Positions 19,001-23,523 of a DNA stretch of 23,523 bases are shown here, piece by piece. The stretch comes from Spirogloea muscicola (Eukaryota > Streptophyta > Zygnematophyceae > Spirogloeales > Spirogloeaceae). The notes below the pieces were generated by a model that was not told where the DNA came from, made no database searches, and saw nothing but the letters and a program-made list of their open reading frames with translations. The number at the start of each line of letters is the position of its first letter. The first letter of the stretch is position 1. The translations under genes and the position numbers were made by a program. The stretch lies in NCBI GenBank assembly GCA_009602725.1, contig WELB01000328.1, positions 87,084-110,606 on the forward strand. Reading direction: 5' to 3'.

Positions 19001-22000
19001 CGGTCTGGAACAGGTCTTCAGCCTCCACGTGTGGCAGCTGTGCAACAGCCTGACCATCGAGCAGATCTTCAGACGCAGTACTCGGTGCAGCCTTCAGAGC
19101 ATCCGCTTTACCCAGCAAAGAGCCGCTGCCGTCGTCCCCAGCGTTGGCTGCTACAAGCTCTGTCGCTGCATTCTTGCTGCCTTCTTCGACCTCCACCTCG
19201 GCCATGGAAGCTGCGACAGCACCCGCGAGCGGTGTGAGCTGTCGAGGCCCCTGCGCTTCCACTAACCCCATCATGTCGTGGACCATGGATTTGAGGTCGT
19301 TGTCACCATTTGCTGCCTCATACATTTCACTGTCCTTGCCTGGTAGCTCCACATCTTGCGCTTGGTCTTGCATGGCAGAGTTGATTGAGACATCCTTCTC
19401 CAAGATACTGCAGGGCTCTTGCATCAGTGCCAGCATTGGATCACCGTCGTTGAAAGTCCATGAGCCAATGTTGAGGCACATCCACTGCATGACCTGCCAG
19501 CTCGATTTTGCATCAGGAAGGCAAGCATGAAGTACGTGCTAGCTTTGAATGCGAGTGTTCGCATGTGCAATATCAGTCTTCCCCAATATCAAAACGGCTG
19601 CCAGTTTGCGCTACCTTTTGCCACATAGACAATGTCACCTAATGCTGGAATCTTGGCCCTCAACTCTGGTAACAGAGCTGCCAACACTACCTGCTGCGCC
19701 AAACTTTCTGCACCAACTAGTGAGATCTTGTGACAGATTCAAGCGAGGTGTCATTGCAGCAGCAATTTGCTGAGTGGTGCATGTTTTACTAGGTACTTCA
19801 AAGCACCTTCTTAATAAACCGTCACATCTCTTCTATGCTTTGTCTTACGAACCGAGTTGTGCAAGAAGTGATGTATACACTCCATGCTCAACAAAAGTTC
19901 CAGAGTAAACTGACCTTGGGCTTCGCCAGGGTGCTTGACGCGCCGCTCATTTGCAAGAGCAAAAACGTCGGCTGCAGGCCCTCATCCAACTGCAAGGCGA
20001 GGTAGTAGTTACCCCAGGCGCTGGGAATCTGCAGCACGAGGCAGGTGGCGGCAGACCCCAAGGGCGGGCCGCCTGGCGGCATAGACAGGTTGTCGGCGCC
20101 GCGCTCAAGCGGCACAAGCGAGAGGGAGGCTGCGAGTGCTGCCAGATGGCCGAGAAAGGCGGAAGCCCGCAGCGCAGCGAGGGCGCCAGCCGGCGCAACG
20201 CGGTCTTGCCGCATGGCCTCCTCCAGCTCTTGGACGACAGAGGAGGCTGCGCTCGTCTGCCTGTCTGTCTGGTGCAGCATGAAATGTCCAGACCTGCAGA
20301 CAAGGGGCCAGGAGTAAGAGTCTGGGAGTGTCTTTGATACAGTAGGACAAACAGGACCTTGATTCTCACACTGTTCTTTTGTGACTCCTTAGGACCGTTC
20401 CAAAGGATGTACCTAAGGCTCCAGGAGTGAGCATTCTGGCTCGGAGCTCTTTCTTGGACTTTTCTGTGCTGCATATGCTGGACAATAAGCGTGACCGCAA
20501 TACTGAGTTTCCATCAGCAACTTGCAGCATGCAAGTTGCTGATGGAATGGGGGTAGATTCCAAGCATAGAGGATGCAGAGGATTACAGCTTTACAAGGTG
20601 AGCTTTGAGGGATCAACTCAAAGGTAATTACAGCTAAGTGCCAGCTAAGAGTCTTACCCTAGATTGACAGACAGGCCAATACAGGTGTCGCCAAAAGCTC
20701 GAACCCACAGCACAATGGGCATTGGCCCAGCTGCACCCTCCTTTGTAGTTGGGAACCCAAAGTCTGGCGATCTGTATCCACCAAACTTGTCTCGCTCCTT
20801 GGAGGAGTCAGCTGCCTCCTCGCCCAGCAGGTCGCCAGTCTGCCCATGGGCATGGATGCCGCAGTGCGAGAGGAACACGTCCCCTGGGTCGGCGCAGAGA
20901 TCTTGCCGGACGAGAACGTGCTTCTCCACCTCGCGAAGTCGCGTGTACACATTGCAGTCGGCTGCCCGCAAAAGGAGCGCCTCAAGGCCGATGCTGCCGG
21001 CAGCGCCGAGATCAAAGGCGGCAACCTCCCCACCATTTGCAGCATCGAGCACTGGCGGAGAGTGAGAGACCATGACGCGGCGCGAGCAGTCGTCAACGGC
21101 AATGGTGAGCGCCGGAGGCGGGTCGGGACTGGCGCTGGCCTTCGCAGTGATGCCTCCCGGCAGCTCGTCCTTGGCCTTGTCCACCCAGTAGGACACGATG
21201 AGCGATGGCAGCGACGGTGCGGTGCCCTCTGCTGGCGGCGCTGCCACTATTCCCAAGCTGCCCTCTGTCCCACCTCCGCCCTGCCGCACCTCCACGGTGA
21301 TCCGACCCCTCCACCTGCATTGACATATTCTTTGCCACATCCTTAAAGGTAATGAACGCCTGCATCCTGCTCCTGAAGCTCTGAAGACCAGTCAGACATC
21401 CTCCCCTATAGCAATGCATGGCGAAATTGACAGATTATGTGTCTAAAGTTGCCCATATTTCGAGCCACTTGGCGAGTTCTTACTCTCTAAAGGTCCTTAG
21501 TCTCTTTTGACTGAGCAGCCACAGGAACCGTACCGTACCTGCCAGCCTGGAGTGCTTGGGCCTGGCTGATGAGCGTGTCCATAGTGAGCAGCGAGCAGGC
21601 TTCACGCAGGATGGTGCACAAAGTTGCCAGTGGCGTGGTGGAAGCCGCCATGTGGCGGTCCAGGTCATTGGCGAGCGCAAGCTTTTGTGGCTCAGCCAGC
21701 ACCACGTGCTCGCCGGCGGCAAGGCCCACCAGCAGCTCCACATCGACGACATGCCAGAGCTGTAATGAGCAAGAACATCAAACAGCACATATGCAGCTCA
21801 TCATGAACATTGCAGCCAGTAATAAACCTCCTATGCCTTAGCCAGTAAAAAACCTCCTATTTCAAGTCAGATAATTTACAAGTGAAGGAGGTGAAGGCTT
21901 CAAGGCCAGCAGATTGAGAAAGATGTACAATGTAATAATACGATTCTGACTTCCCATCTAACAGCAAGAAGGCTATGACATTCTCAGCAGGTCATAAGCA

Positions 22001-23523
22001 GCCACCAACATTGATGTTGGCGCAGTAGCCCAGCGTGAGGCACGCCTCGAATTGGCCCTTCGACCGCAGGATCACATGGCCACCTTCCACCCTCACGGAT
22101 GTCAGCCCCTCGGGAAGCTGCAGAGCCAGCTGCACGCTGTTATAGCGAGAAATGGACTGCACACGCGAGCTGAGGCATCTGCCAGACACTGATACTTGAC
22201 AATTAGTAAAACCTGATTCCAAAGTCTTAGAGCCTAGCTCGTACTTGGTCTTGTTGGGGACTAGAAAGTGTAATCAATGGTTTGCGGTCAACTGCCTCTC
22301 ACCTCGAGCTCGATGAGGCGGGAGCGTAGGAGGGAGTCTATCTTGCACACGGCGGCCTCCCTTCGCTCGCCGTCCAGGAGCGTGGGGCCCTGGAGGTCCT
22401 CAATGCACTTGGGAAGGCGGCTGAACGACCCTGTGCCAAGCACTGCCGGAGCGCAGGTGGTGGAGACGTCAGCAAGACAGGCGATGGGAGCTGATGCTGC
22501 AGGAGTACAGAGATCAACACGAAGCAGAGCTTGACATTCTACTGCTCAATACAGCACAGCCAATGCCAAGGACTGGCTCTTGCCAAGGTGTAGCCATGTT
22601 GTGGCACCAGGGTGCGAGACTGAGGGCAGACCTTCGATGGCAGTGAGGACATCGTATGGTGGAGCACGCGCCTGCTGGAGCTCCAGGTGGAGGAGCCACA
22701 GCGAGTCTGCAGCACTCGTGAGGCTGCCATCGTGGTTGGCTAGCGTGTCCAGTAGCTGCTGGCAGCGGCCGAGCAGCGGCAGCTGCAGGCAACATGAGGA
22801 AAGTCAGGACACTTTACATAGAGACCTCAACTATTTACACCAATGCCCTCTTCGCCTTGTCACTGTCACTCAACGACTCCGCTAAGATCCCAGCAGCTGC
22901 AAAAGCAAGCCTGATGTTGACCAGGTTTGGCTCTCTCTAGGCCGCTCCATGGCTATCGAGTAGCCATCAATCTAAGCTTGTATAGATCACGATCCTTTCT
23001 TGAAAGGTCTGCTCTCACAGGACGAGCGTTCAGCTCAACGTCAGAGGCTGACGAGCTGGCATTCGGGAGCCACGGCAGCCAAAGTCGGTGCCAGTGCCCG
23101 ACTGCCTGAGAAGAGGCGCGCACGAAGCCCCATGGCACCTAACCCCTAAACCCTCAATCCTAAACCCTGAGCCCTGAAGCACTAGCTCAATCCCTATCTA
23201 CACAATTGTGAGCCCCCCCCCCTACAGCCTTGACTCCCAGACTTCCCAGAGGCTTGCTGGCGAGGCCCTCGAGTGGCGCAGGCGCCGCCGGCCCCACCTG
23301 CGCGCACCACTTGACGAGGACGAGGAGGCGCAGGAGGCGCTGCCGCGCGCGGAAGAGGAACTTGAGCAGCGCGAGCTTCCGCGCGCCGTCCGACAGGTCC
23401 TGGTTGGCGGCGCACATCCCCTGCGCGAGGCCGCCGCCGCGGCAGTGCCAACGCAGGCGTTCAGCGACTTTGCAGATTCCTTCGGCCACCGCCGCCGCCG
23501 CTGCTGCCGCCGCCGCCGCCGCC
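13066..23523 (-). CDS. MED14: Mediator complex subunit 14 (MED14), 20 exons visible, N-terminus off the edge
   Basis: MED14 is the backbone subunit linking the Mediator head, middle and tail for RNA polymerase II transcription. Exons, 5' to 3' on the minus strand: >23523-23298, 22782-22632, 22442-22303, 22129-22010, 21759-21539, 21314-20658, 20293-19915, 19493-18563, 18303-18187, 17948-17077, 16971-16666, 16408-16270, 16043-15889, 15661-15542, 15425-15387, 15048-14867, 14628-14485, 14205-13991, 13858-13536 and 13278-13066. Every junction keeps phase, giving 1882 residues. Signatures: LALLKFLFRARQRLLRLLVL then VKWC, SRLPKCIEDL, LTLGY, VDVELLVGLAAGEH, TMDTLISQAQALQAGR, and C-terminally RYLGLLWLFFQIPDLI, DPEQPALKFFVGGYV, FFSKRVATEP, REFLGLVMWK and LAMEGSHGGQACW. 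An alanine run opens the visible part. Exon 8 (about residues 632-942) is acidic and of low complexity. An LxxLL motif (LQILL) lies in exon 10. Exon 11's 5' border and the exon 7-8 junction are the least certain. Confidence 0.93.
13426..13467. repeat. 21-bp tandem duplication in the last MED14 intron
   Basis: TTTGGTGCTATATCAACTGTA at 13426-13446 is followed directly by a copy differing at one base (13447-13467). It lies between the last two MED14 exons. Confidence 0.85.
18563..19493 (-). other. MED14: Acidic low-complexity exon of MED14
   Basis: This single 931-base exon encodes about 310 residues dominated by Glu, Asp, Ala, Ser and Gln, with no recognisable fold and no stop on the minus strand. 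Phase fits the flanking exons. It occupies the position where plant MED14 proteins have a poorly conserved linker between the N-terminal and C-terminal conserved halves. It is probably an intrinsically disordered linker. Confidence 0.7.
20509..20547. repeat. Perfect 18-bp inverted repeat with a 3-base loop
   Basis: TTCCATCAGCAACTTGCA (20509-20526) and TGCAAGTTGCTGATGGAA (20530-20547) are exact reverse complements around GCA. The element lies in the MED14 intron between exons 21314-20658 and 20293-19915. In the pre-mRNA it would form a very stable hairpin. Confidence 0.95.
21815..21861. repeat. Imperfect direct repeat (about 26-base period)
   Basis: CCAGTAATAAACCTCCTAT near 21816 recurs as CCAGTAAAAAACCTCCTAT near 21842. 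Both lie in a MED14 intron (between exons 22129-22010 and 21759-21539). Confidence 0.7.
23136..23180. repeat. Degenerate telomere-type repeat inside MED14 intron 1
   Basis: The tract carries about six CCCTAAA-like units (ACCTAACCCCTAAACCCTCA, then ATCCTAAACCCTGAGCCCTG). It has the same orientation as the tract at 11004-11086 and lies in the intron between the first two visible MED14 exons. Confidence 0.75.

Noticed and set aside
19610-19780. An extra MED14 exon between 19915 and 19493
   Set aside because: Two frames are open here, but no pair of splice sites keeps phase convincingly, whereas joining 19915 directly to 19493 does. It remains a weak possibility.
1-23523. CRISPR arrays, tRNA or rRNA genes, prophage or bacterial operons
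   Set aside because: No regularly spaced repeats, no cloverleaf with a recognisable T-loop outside coding sequence, and no rRNA-like blocks were seen. Gene structure is clearly eukaryotic.

Overview
The window is nuclear DNA from an intron-rich eukaryote, most likely a green alga of the chlorophyte/trebouxiophyte type. Genes are broken into many short exons with GT-AG introns of about 100-500 bases. TGTAA, the green-algal poly(A) motif, lies downstream of three genes. Degenerate CCCTAAA (plant/green-algal telomere type) tracts occur internally, and the protein families match land-plant and algal versions. There are no operons, Shine-Dalgarno sites, CRISPR arrays or recognisable tRNA/rRNA genes. 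A single N at 6258 suggests a draft assembly. The organism call is inference from these traits.

Layout. 1-99: a possible first exon of a minus-strand gene running off the left edge. 100-2190: mostly non-coding, with three copies of a dispersed hairpin-bearing repeat and a GC-rich, CGG-repeat promoter/5' region. 2192-2302: a 36-codon ORF ending 18 bases before the next gene's ATG. 2321-4928 (+): a complete nine-exon inosine-uridine-preferring nucleoside hydrolase, including one GC-AG intron. 4929-6018: intergenic, with two exon-like stretches and a fourth copy of the repeat. 6019-6193 (+): only the first exon of a UBC27/UBE2K-type ubiquitin-conjugating enzyme. 6338-8824 (+): an alpha/beta hydrolase lacking its 5' end. 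These two truncated genes meet across a GCC-repeat tract that contains the N. 8825-11453: mostly non-coding, with a telomere-like tract at 11004-11086. 11454-12657 (+): COQ4 (ubiquinone biosynthesis), first exon not identified. 13066-23523 (-): most of MED14, the Mediator backbone subunit, in 20 exons, with its N-terminus beyond the right edge.

The genes are not a functional cluster: nucleotide salvage, ubiquitin conjugation, a hydrolase, mitochondrial quinone synthesis and transcription sit side by side as is ordinary in a compact algal genome. COQ4 and MED14 converge tail to tail. Exon borders were set by requiring canonical splice sites, intact reading phase across every junction and continuity of the conserved protein family; no transcript data were available.

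I do not see a convincing new multi-gene system. The observations most worth a second look are the reciprocal E2/hydrolase truncation with an in-phase junction, a perfect 18-bp inverted repeat in a MED14 intron, the dispersed hairpin repeat family, the internal telomere-like tracts, the GC-AG intron, and the small ORF just upstream of the nucleoside hydrolase.
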